Shown: positions 16,784-26,143, counted from the first letter of the stretch. The stretch: 64,000 nt of DNA from Desulfosporosinus fructosivorans (GCF_004766045.1 NZ_SPQQ01000017.1:1-64000); one strand, 5' to 3'. Notes: generated by a model not told the origin, from the letters alone. Program-made: numbers and translations.

Positions 16784-18520
16784 ATGAATATTCTCAAAAA
16801 GTTTATTAAGTATTACAAGCCCCATAAGTTCCTTTTTTATACAGACATGTTATGTGCCTTGATCGTTTCCATGATTGATCTGGCCTTCCCTCAAATTCTT
16901 AGTTATCTTACCAAAAATCTGTTTACCCAAGATAAGGCAACGATTCTGCATGCTTTAGCTTTTGTTGGCATAGCCTTGTTGGGGATGTACGTCATAAAGT
17001 ATTTTTGCCAGTATTTTATTATTTCATGGGGACATATTATGGGTGCTCGCATGGAAACCGATATGAGGTATGATCTTTTTAATCATTTCCAGAGGCTATC
17101 CTTTTCTTATTATGACAAAAACAACACTGGAGAAATGATGTCTAAACTAGTCGCGGACTTGTTTGATATATCTGAGCTTGCTCATCACGGCCCAGAAAAC
17201 CTTTTTATATCCGCACTGAAAATCGTCGGTTCTTTTATTATCTTAATGATGATCAATGTCAAAATGACTGCAATTTTGTTGTTTGTCACAATTATCATGG
17301 TGCTCTTCACCGTCTATAAAAATATTAAAATGGCTCCCACATTTACTGATATTAGAGTAAAAATTGCCGCTGTGAATTCCAGCGTGCAGGATAGTCTTTC
17401 TGGAATTAGAGTGGTCAAATCTTTTGCTAATGAAGACGTGGAAAGTGAAAAATTCAGTCTAAGCAATCAGGATTTCTTATTATCCAAAATCAAAGTTTAT
17501 AAAACCATGGGGAATTTCCACGCTTGGAATTCTTTTTTTGAGGGATTGCTCTATGTTGTAGTCATTATATCTGGAGGGGTATTCATCGCCGAGGGATCGT
17601 TGAAAATCACCGATCTGGCTATCTATGTTCTATATATTAATATTTTTATCAATCCAATTGATGTTCTCATTAACTTTACAGAACAGTTCCAGAAAGGATA
17701 CGCCGGATTCAAACGCTTTGTCGAGGTTGTAGAAACTCAACCAGATATAGTGGACAAAGCAGGCGCCGAACCTCTCACTGATGTTGTAGGGCAGATTGAA
17801 TATAGAAATGTGTCGTTTCACTATAATGATGATTCCAGTGTTCTAGATAATGTAAGTTTAACGATAAGGGCAGGGAAAACCATTGCCTTGGTCGGACCGT
17901 CCGGCGGGGGGAAAACAACCTTATGTTCTCTGCTGCCGAGATTTTATGACGTCACCGCGGGATCGATAACCATCGATGGCAAGAATATCCAAGATGTTAC
18001 CTTGGAGTCGTTGCGAAATACAATCGGCATTGTGCAACAGGATGTTTATCTGTTTGACGGCTCAATCAAAAGAAATATAGCGTATGGTAAGGCAGACGCT
18101 ACGGATGCCGAAATCATAGAGGCTGCTCAAAATGCCAATATTCATGAGTTTATAATGTCTCTCGAAGAGGGTTACGAAACCTATGTAGGGGAACGTGGAG
18201 TAAGACTCTCTGGCGGTCAAAAGCAAAGACTTTCGATAGCTAGAGTGTTTTTAAAGAATCCTCCGATCTTAATCTTGGACGAGGCTACCTCATCTCTCGA
18301 TAATGAAAGTGAACAATATATCCAGAAATCACTGGAAAAACTCTCTAAGAACAGGACTACCATCGTGATTGCCCACAGGCTGAGTACGATCAAAAATTCG
18401 GACGAAATTGTAGTGGTGACCGACATCGGCATCCAAGAACGAGGCAATCATAAGCAACTCATCGAAAAAGGCGGAATCTATGCCCATTACTATGACATGC
18501 AATTTGAGGGTTTGGAATAG
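16784..18520 (+). CDS. ABC exporter, fused permease and ATPase (MsbA/BmrA-like half transporter)
   Basis: A 578-residue half transporter. Six hydrophobic segments fill residues about 15-290; the ATPase follows with Walker A GPSGGGKTT, Q-loop IVQQDVYLFDGS, signature LSGGQKQR, Walker B ILILDEATS and H-loop IVIAHRLS. The length is normal for a complete half transporter, which would act as a homodimer since no partner gene is adjacent. Substrate cannot be told from sequence; drugs or lipids are usual. GAGAGGGG lies 14 bases before the ATG, a little far. Confidence 0.9.
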   Translation: MNILKKFIKYYKPHKFLFYTDMLCALIVSMIDLAFPQILSYLTKNLFTQDKATILHALAFVGIALLGMYVIKYFCQYFIISWGHIMGARMETDMRYDLFNHFQRLSFSYYDKNNTGEMMSKLVADLFDISELAHHGPENLFISALKIVGSFIILMMINVKMTAILLFVTIIMVLFTVYKNIKMAPTFTDIRVKIAAVNSSVQDSLSGIRVVKSFANEDVESEKFSLSNQDFLLSKIKVYKTMGNFHAWNSFFEGLLYVVVIISGGVFIAEGSLKITDLAIYVLYINIFINPIDVLINFTEQFQKGYAGFKRFVEVVETQPDIVDKAGAEPLTDVVGQIEYRNVSFHYNDDSSVLDNVSLTIRAGKTIALVGPSGGGKTTLCSLLPRFYDVTAGSITIDGKNIQDVTLESLRNTIGIVQQDVYLFDGSIKRNIAYGKADATDAEIIEAAQNANIHEFIMSLEEGYETYVGERGVRLSGGQKQRLSIARVFLKNPPILILDEATSSLDNESEQYIQKSLEKLSKNRTTIVIAHRLSTIKNSDEIVVVTDIGIQERGNHKQLIEKGGIYAHYYDMQFEGLE

Positions 18521-18653
18521 TTTACACTTGCAGGAAATTGGACAGAAAAAGGCAATCACGATCCTCAATAAATGAACACCTTCCAAGAGATACCGACATC
18601 GTGTGAAGGCCTACACGTCTTCCGGGATGTTAGGATCATAGATCAGTCTTTGA

Positions 18654-18692
18654 AATGCAAAAGAGCGCAAAACAATTGCGCTCTTTTGCATT
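18654..18692 (+). terminator. Strong terminator hairpin after the ABC exporter
   Basis: A perfect 17-bp stem (18654-18670 with 18676-18692) and a five-base loop, about 130 bp after the stop of the exporter. The remaining gap up to 18810 holds nothing I can identify. Confidence 0.8.
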
Positions 18693-18810
18693 TTCATTAA
18701 ACCCTAAAGACTGCTAATTTAAACTTGACACCACTATTTCCACTGCAATCAATGGAGCTTATATGAGAGGTTCCAATGCATCGTATAGTTCGCCTCTTCG
18801 AAAATAAGAA

Positions 18811-18861
18811 TGAATGAACATTCAGAATTTCATTGAAGTTTGGAAAATACTATGGTATATT
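18811..18861 (+). promoter_or_regulatory. SCP2-gene promoter with upstream TGAATG-AA-CATTCA palindrome
   Basis: A sigma-A-like promoter, TTGAAG (18833-18838), 17-bp spacer, TATATT (18856-18861), precedes the SCP2 gene. Directly upstream is TGAATGAACATTCA (18811-18824), an inverted repeat similar to the 14-mers in front of both CoA-transferase genes and to the TetR-family FadR operator of Bacillus (TGAATGAMTANTCATTCA). Confidence 0.65.
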
Positions 18862-18915
18862 TTGCAAGAAAAGAATCTCATTCACTAGAAAGATAGAAAA
18901 GGGAGGATTTAAATT

Positions 18916-19242
18916 ATGACAGTTAAAGCAGAGTTACACGCACTTGTGGAAAAAATGAATGCAAACCCAGTCCATATCGAGTCTGAAAAAGATCGTGTAT
19001 TCCAGGTGAACCTAAAGGAAAGTGGATCTTTACAACTTGTCTTAAAAGGTGGACGTGCAGAAGTCTTTGAAGAAAATCTTGGGGAACCAGAAGTGACTTT
19101 AATCCTTTCTGATAAAAATTTCTCGAAATTGCTGAAGGATGACTTGAATGCTACAATGGCCTTTATGACAGGTAGTTTAAAAGTCGAAGGTAAAATGGGT
19201 TTGGCATTAAAGCTTCAGGAACTGGTGAAATTGTATCAATAA
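18916..19242 (+). CDS. SCP2 sterol-carrier-domain protein
   Basis: A 108-residue single-domain SCP2 protein: DRVFQVNLKESGSLQLVLKGG, then EPEVTLILSDKNFSKLLKDD and the closing ATMAFMTGSLKVEGKMGLALKLQ, which is the family signature for the hydrophobic tunnel. In bacteria such proteins bind acyl chains or acyl-CoA. GGGAGG precedes the ATG. Its stop directly abuts the stop of the convergent ferredoxin gene (19242/19243) with no terminator between. Confidence 0.9.
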   Translation: MTVKAELHALVEKMNANPVHIESEKDRVFQVNLKESGSLQLVLKGGRAEVFEENLGEPEVTLILSDKNFSKLLKDDLNATMAFMTGSLKVEGKMGLALKLQELVKLYQ

Positions 19243-19425
19243 TTAGTTCGCCTGTATTGCTCCCATAGGGCAATATTTCACACACACCTTACATTCAATA
19301 CATTTTTCAGGATCAATGCTTGGTGCATCGAATCCATTTTGTACAATTGCACCAGTCGGACAGACTTTAATTGACGGACAAGGATGATTTTGAGGGCATC
19401 TATTTTTCACAACTGAAATATTCAC
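19243..19425 (-). CDS. Small 4Fe-4S ferredoxin-like protein
   Basis: A 60-residue protein. It has CPQNHPCPSIKVCPTGAI in the first half, an altered cluster site, and CIECKVCVKYCPMGAI in the second, a standard [4Fe-4S] motif. I chose the GTG at 19425 because AAGGAAGG lies seven bases upstream; the ATG at 19455 has a poorer site and would add 10 residues. A strong promoter and an operator-like palindrome lie just upstream (19462-19514). The unusual first motif may bind a cluster with different spacing or none. Confidence 0.85.
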   Translation of the reverse strand: MNISVVKNRCPQNHPCPSIKVCPTGAIVQNGFDAPSIDPEKCIECKVCVKYCPMGAIQAN

Positions 19426-19461
19426 AAATTCACCTTCCTTAGATTCATTAATCATTATTTT

Positions 19462-19514
19462 TATACCCCCGTAGGGTATATAGACAGTATAGATTCAGAA
19501 AAGTTATTTGTCAA
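19462..19514 (-). promoter_or_regulatory. Strong promoter with CsoR/CstR-like operator at the transcription start
   Basis: On the minus strand, TTGACA (19514-19509), 17-bp spacer, TATACT (19491-19486) form a near-consensus sigma-A promoter. The expected start lies inside TATACCC-N5-GGGTATA (19462-19480), a 7-5-7 palindrome with the C-tract/G-tract look of CsoR-family (copper or persulfide sensing) operators. Binding there would block transcription of the ferredoxin gene. Confidence 0.6.
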
Positions 19515-19676
19515 GACAAAGGTTGCTTTAATCGCACTTTCAATTTTAAAAAAACCTGGTTTCTGCTATCCCTTCAGTTGCTGACGGTAGCCTTAGTTGC
19601 ACTTATGCGCAGTAGCCAAGGGGATGGCCAGAAGGGCCCTTCTATAAAAATATAACTAAAAGTTATATTGTCTGAC

Positions 19677-19738
19677 TATACAAGAAAGGATTTAAAGCTT
19701 GTTCCGCCTTGAACAAGCTTTAAATCCTTTCTTGTATA
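19677..19738 (-). terminator. Very long perfect terminator hairpin after the hydrolase gene
   Basis: A 28-bp uninterrupted stem (19677-19704 with 19711-19738) and a six-base loop, eight bases beyond the stop of the hydrolase at 19747. No T-run follows on the minus strand beyond the A/T-rich stem end. Confidence 0.75.
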
Positions 19739-19746
19739 AGATCTTT

Positions 19747-20679
19747 TCACTCTAAATTGCCATCTAACCAAGCAATGACATCCCTCATTACTTCTTCACG
19801 ATTCGTTTCATTGAGCATTTCATGTCTACCGTCTTTATAAAGTTTACACGATACATTCCTGATGCCAATTTCTTTATAAGTATCGAAAAGCTTAATGATA
19901 CCTTTCCCCTGTCTGCCAACAGTGTCCTTATCCCCTGAAAAGATGTAGATAGGTAATTCTTTAGGGACAGTTGCGATATTTCTTTTGTTCTCGATTTCTA
20001 TTAGTCCTGTTAATAAATCATAAAAGAAGCCCGCCGTAAACACAGTCCCGCAGAAAGGATCATTTATAAACTTATCAACTTCAGTAGTATCTCTGCTTAA
20101 CCAGTCGAAATCTGTTCGATTTGGCTTAAATGCCTTGTTATATCTTCCAGAAGACATTTTGGCTAGTTTTTCACTCTTTGCCCTTCTGCCATGTATCATA
20201 ACTTCAACTTTTGCAAGTAAACGCGCTATATGAAGGATAATTCCCTGTTTGCCATTAGAGCCTGTTAAGATGGTCCCTTTTAATTCCTGCCCATACAACA
20301 TGATATACTTCTGGGTCACGAAGGAACCCATGCTGTGTCCCAATAAGAACAACGGCAAATTTGGCTTCTCCCTTTTAATGATTGCACTAAGTTGATGGAG
20401 ATCTTCTACTAACCATTTGAACCCTTCCGTTTCTGCGAGATACCCTACATTTCCAACCGTCTTTGCGGTTTTCCCATGCCCTCGGTGATCATTAATATAG
20501 ACGATATAACCATTTTCCGTTAGTTTCTTGGCAAATCTCTCATATCGCGCCCCTGTTTCTGCCATACCATGAGCTATTTGCACAATACCCTTAGCCGTAA
20601 CCTTATCGTCTGGCATCCAAGTAGAAACAAATATCTCTGTTCCCTCTTCCGATCTAAAAGTAAACTCGTTCCTCGACAT
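19747..20679 (-). CDS. Alpha/beta hydrolase, monoacylglycerol-lipase/lysophospholipase-like
   Basis: A 310-residue serine hydrolase: IVQIAHGMAETGARYERFA for the oxyanion region, NDHRGHGKT, the nucleophile elbow LLGHSMGSF, the acid in FSGDKDTVG and the histidine in YKDGRHEML. This order and length match the Hydrolase_4 / lysophospholipase group. It has no signal peptide, so acts in the cytoplasm, probably on monoacylglycerols or similar esters. GGGGGA precedes the ATG. It ends in the long hairpin at 19677-19738. Confidence 0.9.
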   Translation of the reverse strand: MSRNEFTFRSEEGTEIFVSTWMPDDKVTAKGIVQIAHGMAETGARYERFAKKLTENGYIVYINDHRGHGKTAKTVGNVGYLAETEGFKWLVEDLHQLSAIIKREKPNLPLFLLGHSMGSFVTQKYIMLYGQELKGTILTGSNGKQGIILHIARLLAKVEVMIHGRRAKSEKLAKMSSGRYNKAFKPNRTDFDWLSRDTTEVDKFINDPFCGTVFTAGFFYDLLTGLIEIENKRNIATVPKELPIYIFSGDKDTVGRQGKGIIKLFDTYKEIGIRNVSCKLYKDGRHEMLNETNREEVMRDVIAWLDGNLE

Positions 20680-21202
20680 AGGATTTCCCCCAGTACTCTT
20701 TTATTGATCCAATCACATAAGTCGCGCAATTCAACAAGTGGGAGTTGGCATCCCGTGCTCTGCCTCGGTGTCAAAAGTCTCTTTATTTAACGAATTCACT
20801 TTGTCCTAAAATCCATCTCATTTCAATTCTCCACAAGCCAATATATTCCTTCATTTAGAAAGAATATATCGTTATAGCCTCCGTTCACAGAGATTACACA
20901 ATATATTAGGTAATAGGTATTACTTAATAAGCAGTCCCGCTTCTTGGGCTGCTTTTTGTTATTACGAAATATTGTCAAACTCATGATTGTACTACTTTCC
21001 TGCTGCTAAGTTAATTGATAAGTAGCACTATATTTAATTTATTAATTTATTTTGATTATTCTATTATATTATCATCGAAAATATGATAAGATTCAGTTAT
21101 ATGAATGGCTATTCACAAAATTCGTTAATTATTAGCTTCACAGTTTATCAGTTGGACCTATTCATAACTTAAAATTTTAATGAAATGGTAGGCGACTATA
21201 AC
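20680..21202. other. 523-bp intergenic region
   Basis: No gene is supported here. The left part holds the hydrolase promoter region. The right part (20990-21200) is very AT-rich and carries the TGAATGGCTATTCA palindrome and the promoter region of the first CoA-transferase gene. Confidence 0.6.
21102..21115. promoter_or_regulatory. Palindrome TGAATGGCTATTCA upstream of CoA-transferase 1
   Basis: A 14-bp inverted repeat (TGAAT-N4-ATTCA) about 90 bp before the start codon. Its exact reverse complement stands about 90 bp before the second CoA-transferase gene (23650-23663), and a close relative precedes the SCP2 gene. Confidence 0.65.
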
Positions 21203-23431
21203 ATGAATGATACTCCAGGAATAATTTATGACGATGTGAAAAAGTGCGTTGATGAGGTAATTCAGTATGTCGGAAAGGATATCACCTACTGTATGAGCCT
21301 TGCCCTTGGTAAACCTATTCTCTTTATCAATGAACTTTACAGGCGAGCTAAAGAGGATCCTGAAATTAAGCTTAAAATTATTACTGCCCTGGCTCTTGAG
21401 AAACCAAAAGGCCATACTGACTTAGAAAAACGTTTCCTAGGACCGCTCTCGGACAGGGTTTTCGAAGGTGTTCTAGAATTTGATTATATGCTCGATTTCC
21501 GAGCAGGAAAACTATCTAAAAACGTGGAAGTCTTAGAATTTTTCTGTAAAGCAGGTGGATATTTAAATAGCCCGGAAGCCCAACAGAATCACTTAGCGAC
21601 GAACTACACCCATGCTTCTCGGGATGCTATGGCCTTGGGTGCAAACGTCTTCGGCCAACTTGTTGGCTACCAAGAAATCGACGGCAAGACAATGTATTCT
21701 ATGAGTTGTAACACAGATGTTAGTATAGAGGCTGTTAGGGTACTTAAGGAGAAAAGAGCCCAAGGAGATAAGGTCGCTATTATCGGGGAAGCGAACAAAA
21801 ATATGCCCTTTATGTACGGAGATGCCGTTATGGAAGCGGATACCTATGACATTATCCTTCAAGGACCACAATATGATTATGAGCTTTTTTGCCCTCCTAA
21901 GGACCCCGTCGCACTCTCCGATCATATGATTGGTATCAATGTCAGCACCTTAATTAAAGATGGTGGCACTATCCAAGTAGGCATTGGCGCCCTTGGTGAC
22001 GCTATTGTCTCAGGGCTTATCCTACGCAACGAACATAATGATGTATATCAGGAGATCCTCCAAAAAACCAACATTGTGACACGATACGAAAAATTAATCG
22101 ACGAGTGGGGAGGGACTGGAGTTTTCCAGAAAGGACTTTATGGTTCATCAGAGATGTTTGTCGATGCCTTTATGCAGATGTATAAAAGCAAAATCTTAAA
22201 AAGAAAAGTCTTTGACAGTATCCCCCTCATGAAACTTATCAATGAAGGAAGTCTCACGGCTGAAAGCATTCCTTCAGACATCATTGAGCAACTGATTGAG
22301 ATGAAAGCCATCCATTCTAAACTGAGTGAAGAAGACTTTTCGTTTCTCACGAAATTTGGGATTCTAAAAGATGGTCTTACCTATCAGTTAGGTAAGATTA
22401 GAGACGGTGGAACTGAGTATGCTACAGATATGAATGACGAAAAAAACCTCAGCGAAATGCGAGTGTTGCTTGGAAAAGAGCTGAGAGGCGGTCAAGTTAT
22501 CCTTGGCGCGTTCTTTGTTGGTCCTAAAGCCTTCTACCAAGCCCTGAATGACATGAGTGAAGAGGAAAGAAAGCTCTTCGGCATGTCTGGTGTTGAAAAG
22601 GTCAATCAGCTTTATGGAGGGGAAGAACTGAGAACCTTACAAAGAAAAGATGCCCGTTTTGTCAACACGGGCATGGTGGTAAGTTTACTCGGGTCCATTG
22701 CATCAGACCAGCTCGCTGATGGTCGCGTTGTCAGTGGTATCGGTGGACAATATAACTTTGTGGCGATGGGGCATGCCCTACCAGATGCTAGGGTTATTAT
22801 GATGGTTAAAAGCACCAAAGGATCTGGCAAAAGTCTTAAATCTAACATAGTCTTCAGTTACGGGCATTGCTCCATACCTAAGCATCTGCGGGACATCATT
22901 GTTACAGAGTACGGAATCGCCGATGTTAGAAGCAAACCCGAGAAACAGGTAATTGCCGAAATAATCAATATTGCTGATTCTCGCTTTCAAGTTCAGCTAC
23001 TTGCTCAGGCGAAAAAGGCGGGTAAAATACCCCTTGATTACGAAATTCCTGAGGAGTACAGAAATAATCTACCTGAAAAAATCGCGGCCTTACTGAAACC
23101 CTATCAAACTCACGGTGTTTTTCAAGCTTTTCCATTCGGGACGGATTTAACTGAAATCGAAATCATCCTCGGTGGTGCGTTAAAGGGTTTAAAAAGGCTC
23201 TCGAACGGAAGTCGTTTTAAACTGGGAACGGGAGTACTCTTGGAATTCCTTAGATCAGTCCCAGAATCCGCCCATCCCTTCATGGAACGCTTGAGCCTTG
23301 AAAAACCGTCTTCTATTAAAGAAAGAATCATGAGAAAGCTAGTTATATTTGCCTTAAGAAATAACCAAAGTCTTTCTAATACCCGACTTCCTCAAATTCC
23401 TACCTCAGACAGCAAACCTATCAGCAGCTAA
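21203..23431 (+). CDS. Acetyl-CoA hydrolase/transferase-family protein, copy 1 (742 aa)
   Basis: A 742-residue CoA-transferase of the acetyl-CoA hydrolase/4-hydroxybutyrate CoA-transferase family, longer than the usual 430-500 residues. The start at 21203 (MNDTPGIIYDDV) is set by alignment to the paralogue at 23752, where an in-frame TAG excludes a longer start. Visible segments: GPQYDYELFCPP, GIGALGDAIVSGL (nucleotide-binding glycine loop), GLYGSSEMFVDAF with the expected catalytic glutamate, and the C-terminal family signature VTEYGIADVRSKP. About 110 extra residues follow the family core. The reaction would be CoA transfer between short-chain or branched acids. The upstream palindrome suggests lipid-linked control. 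Confidence 0.85.
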   Translation: MNDTPGIIYDDVKKCVDEVIQYVGKDITYCMSLALGKPILFINELYRRAKEDPEIKLKIITALALEKPKGHTDLEKRFLGPLSDRVFEGVLEFDYMLDFRAGKLSKNVEVLEFFCKAGGYLNSPEAQQNHLATNYTHASRDAMALGANVFGQLVGYQEIDGKTMYSMSCNTDVSIEAVRVLKEKRAQGDKVAIIGEANKNMPFMYGDAVMEADTYDIILQGPQYDYELFCPPKDPVALSDHMIGINVSTLIKDGGTIQVGIGALGDAIVSGLILRNEHNDVYQEILQKTNIVTRYEKLIDEWGGTGVFQKGLYGSSEMFVDAFMQMYKSKILKRKVFDSIPLMKLINEGSLTAESIPSDIIEQLIEMKAIHSKLSEEDFSFLTKFGILKDGLTYQLGKIRDGGTEYATDMNDEKNLSEMRVLLGKELRGGQVILGAFFVGPKAFYQALNDMSEEERKLFGMSGVEKVNQLYGGEELRTLQRKDARFVNTGMVVSLLGSIASDQLADGRVVSGIGGQYNFVAMGHALPDARVIMMVKSTKGSGKSLKSNIVFSYGHCSIPKHLRDIIVTEYGIADVRSKPEKQVIAEIINIADSRFQVQLLAQAKKAGKIPLDYEIPEEYRNNLPEKIAALLKPYQTHGVFQAFPFGTDLTEIEIILGGALKGLKRLSNGSRFKLGTGVLLEFLRSVPESAHPFMERLSLEKPSSIKERIMRKLVIFALRNNQSLSNTRLPQIPTSDSKPISS

Positions 23432-23503
23432 CTCCCTTCTAGTGAACTCGTTCCACTCAAGCTGAAGAATCTCTACATCTCCACTTTTTCTGATAGTCAC
23501 AAT

Positions 23504-23556
23504 ATAGGGGTAGTATCAAAATCGAAAGCGATTTAGTTACTACCCCTATTTATATT
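23504..23556 (+). terminator. Rho-independent terminator between the CoA-transferase genes
   Basis: A 12-bp stem (23504-23515 with 23538-23549) with an inner ATCG/CGAT pairing and a T-rich tail (ATTTATATTTTTT). It separates the two paralogues into independent transcripts. Confidence 0.85.
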
Positions 23557-23649
23557 TTTTTATGTACTTGAATAATCCAAATTAATTAAATAATTCATTG
23601 TTTTTATATTACATTATTTACCCATTTGTGATAATATTCAATTAATGAG

Positions 23650-23663
23650 TGAATAGCCATTCA
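23650..23663. promoter_or_regulatory. Palindrome TGAATAGCCATTCA upstream of CoA-transferase 2
   Basis: The exact reverse complement of the 14-mer at 21102-21115, at a matching distance from the start codon. Preservation of both arms while the flanking DNA has drifted supports a functional operator. Confidence 0.65.
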
Positions 23664-23751
23664 TAAATTGAATATTCTAAGCTTTTAATAATATACCTCC
23701 AACTTCACTCTCTGTTGTTAGAAAATTTCGAAGAAATGGCAGGCGACTAGT

Positions 23752-25980
23752 ATGTTGAATGAAAAGCCAGGAAGGATCTATAACGACGTAGCAAAATGTG
23801 TTGATGAAGTGATTGAATATGTAGGGAAGGATATCACCTTCTCTATGACCCTTGGTCTAGGTAAACCAGTTCTCTTTATTAATGAACTATACAAACGAGC
23901 CAAGGGAAATCCCGAAATCTCGTTAAAGATTATTACTGCTCTCTCCCTTGAAAAACCAAAAGGCCACTCTGACCTAGAAAAAAGGTTTATCCAACCTCTT
24001 TCCGATAGAGTTTTTGCGGAAGTTCCAGAATTTGACTACATGCTTGATTTCAGAGAGGGAAAACTTCCGAATAATATTGAAGTCTTCGAGTTTTTCGGTA
24101 AAGCGGGCAGCTACCTGAATAATCCAACACCTCAGCAAAATCATTTGTCTTCACACTATACTCATGTCGTTCGTGACGCTCTAGCACTTGGAACCAATGT
24201 CTTCGGCGAACTAATTGGTTACCAAGAGATCAATGGCAAAACCACATATTCCATGGCTTGCAACCCAGATATCTGTCTGGAAACGATTCGAAAAATGAAT
24301 GCCATGAAGGCCAGAGGCGAAAAGGTTGTTGTTATTGGGGAAGCAAATAGTAAATTGCCTTTTATGTATGGTGATGCTGTTATAGAAGCTGAAAACTATG
24401 ACATTATTCTGCAGGGGCCACAATATAACTATGAACTATTTTGCCCTCCTCAAGCTGCCGTTGCCCTGTCCGATCACATGATTGGCATCAATGTCAGTAC
24501 CTTGATTAAAGACGGTGGCACAATCCAAGTCGGAATTGGTGCCCTTGGCGATGCTATTGTTTCTGGACTTATTATGCGCAATGAACATAATGATATCTAT
24601 CAGGAAGTCTTGGACAAGGTCGGCTTAACTAAACGCTATAAAAAACTCATTGCGGAGTGGGGAGATACTGGAGTCTTCAGCGAGGGACTATATGGCTCAT
24701 CCGAGATGTTTGTCGATGCCTTTATGCAGATGTATAAAAGCAAAATTCTAAAGCGGAAGGTTTTTGACAGCATCCCTCTGATGAAATTAATTAATAACGG
24801 CAAACTATCTGCTAACAACATCCCTACGGACATCATTGACCAGCTACTGGAAATGAAAGCGGTCCATACAAACCTTAAGGCCAAAGACTTTGCCTTTCTT
24901 ACTGAGTATGGAATTCTCAAAAAGGGCCTTCGCTATGAAAATCATTCTATTATCGATGGAGAGCTCATCTACTCGGCTGATTTAAATGATGAGAAAAACA
25001 GACTTGAGATTCGAAAGCTGCTTGGAAAGGAACTTCTCAAGGGTTATGTAATCCAGGGTGCCTTCTTTTTAGGTCCGAAAGCCTTTTACCAAGCTCTTAA
25101 TGATATGAGCGAAGAAGAGAGAAAACTCTTTGTCATGTGTGCTGTCGAAAAGGTTAACCAGCTTTATGGTGGTGAAGAACTAAGGACCCTACAGAGAAAA
25201 GATGCCCGCTTTATAAATACTGGCATGGTGGCCAGTGTTCTAGGCTCCATCGCCTCAGATCAACTTGCGAATGGTCAAGTGGTTAGTGGAATCGGTGGCC
25301 AATACAACTTTGTCGCGATGGGTCATGTTCTTCCGGATGCCAGGGTTATTATCATGATTAAAAGTACAAAAGGGTCGGGCAAAAGCCTCAAATCCAACAT
25401 CGTCTTTAGCTATGCGCATTGTTCAATACCCAAACATTTTAAGGATATCGTGGTGACCGAGTATGGAATTGCAGACATTCGTAGCCGACCGGAAAAGGAA
25501 GTCATCGCTCGGATGATCAATATTTCTGATTCTAGATTTCAAAAGCAACTCCTCGATCAAGCAAAAAAAGCAGGCAAGATTCCTCTGGATTATGAAATTC
25601 CTGAAGAGTATAGAAATAATCTACCCCAAAAAATATCTACCCTACTGAAGCCCTATCAAGCTCAAGGTCTTTTCAAGCAATTCCCGTTTGGTACAGATTT
25701 AATGGAAGAAGAGGTTGTACTGGCTGGAGCTTTGAAGTCCTTAAATGCACTGGCGAAGGCAAATCGTCTTAAAATGGCAAAAGGGTTATTGCTGGAATTA
25801 TTTAGGCCGGTCCCAAAATCAGCTCACCTCTACTTGAAGAGAATGCAACTGCTCGCTCCTTCTTCTTTGAACGAGAAAATCATGAGAAAGACCGTCGTCT
25901 TTGCACTTAGGAACAATCAGCAGCTTCAGGCTTCTGGTCTACTTGAACCAACTGCTCCCCATCTCGTAATAAATAAATAA
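23752..25980 (+). CDS. Acetyl-CoA hydrolase/transferase-family protein, copy 2 (742 aa)
   Basis: A paralogue of the preceding gene with the same length (742 residues) and high similarity throughout, including the C-terminal extension. Landmarks are repeated: GIGALGDAIVSGL, GLYGSSEMFVDAF with the catalytic Glu position, and VTEYGIADIRSRP. The ATG at 23752 is preceded by GGCAGGCGAC and by an in-frame stop (TAG), which fixes the start. The most divergent parts are the segment around residues 400-420 and the last 100 residues, so acyl-chain preference may differ. It converges on the GGDEF-EAL gene over a perfect palindromic terminator. Confidence 0.85.
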   Translation: MLNEKPGRIYNDVAKCVDEVIEYVGKDITFSMTLGLGKPVLFINELYKRAKGNPEISLKIITALSLEKPKGHSDLEKRFIQPLSDRVFAEVPEFDYMLDFREGKLPNNIEVFEFFGKAGSYLNNPTPQQNHLSSHYTHVVRDALALGTNVFGELIGYQEINGKTTYSMACNPDICLETIRKMNAMKARGEKVVVIGEANSKLPFMYGDAVIEAENYDIILQGPQYNYELFCPPQAAVALSDHMIGINVSTLIKDGGTIQVGIGALGDAIVSGLIMRNEHNDIYQEVLDKVGLTKRYKKLIAEWGDTGVFSEGLYGSSEMFVDAFMQMYKSKILKRKVFDSIPLMKLINNGKLSANNIPTDIIDQLLEMKAVHTNLKAKDFAFLTEYGILKKGLRYENHSIIDGELIYSADLNDEKNRLEIRKLLGKELLKGYVIQGAFFLGPKAFYQALNDMSEEERKLFVMCAVEKVNQLYGGEELRTLQRKDARFINTGMVASVLGSIASDQLANGQVVSGIGGQYNFVAMGHVLPDARVIIMIKSTKGSGKSLKSNIVFSYAHCSIPKHFKDIVVTEYGIADIRSRPEKEVIARMINISDSRFQKQLLDQAKKAGKIPLDYEIPEEYRNNLPQKISTLLKPYQAQGLFKQFPFGTDLMEEEVVLAGALKSLNALAKANRLKMAKGLLLELFRPVPKSAHLYLKRMQLLAPSSLNEKIMRKTVVFALRNNQQLQASGLLEPTAPHLVINK

Positions 25981-26101
25981 CAAATATTTAATAAGTAAGT
26001 TGCCTAGCTACCTAACCGCCTTAGGGTTACTATTGCACACACCAAGCGGGAGTCTCACGATCGGATGACATGACTAATAATAAAAGAGATTATATAATGA
26101 G

Positions 26102-26143
26102 CCAAAAGTAAGGGGCACGATGCATCGTGCCCCTTACTTTTGG
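26102..26143. terminator. 42-bp perfect palindrome, bidirectional terminator
   Basis: A 21+21-bp uninterrupted palindrome (CCAAAAGTAAGGGGCACGAT... and its complement) with no spacer at the centre, between the convergent CoA-transferase and GGDEF-EAL genes. The A/T-rich outer arms give T-runs on both transcripts. Confidence 0.85.
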
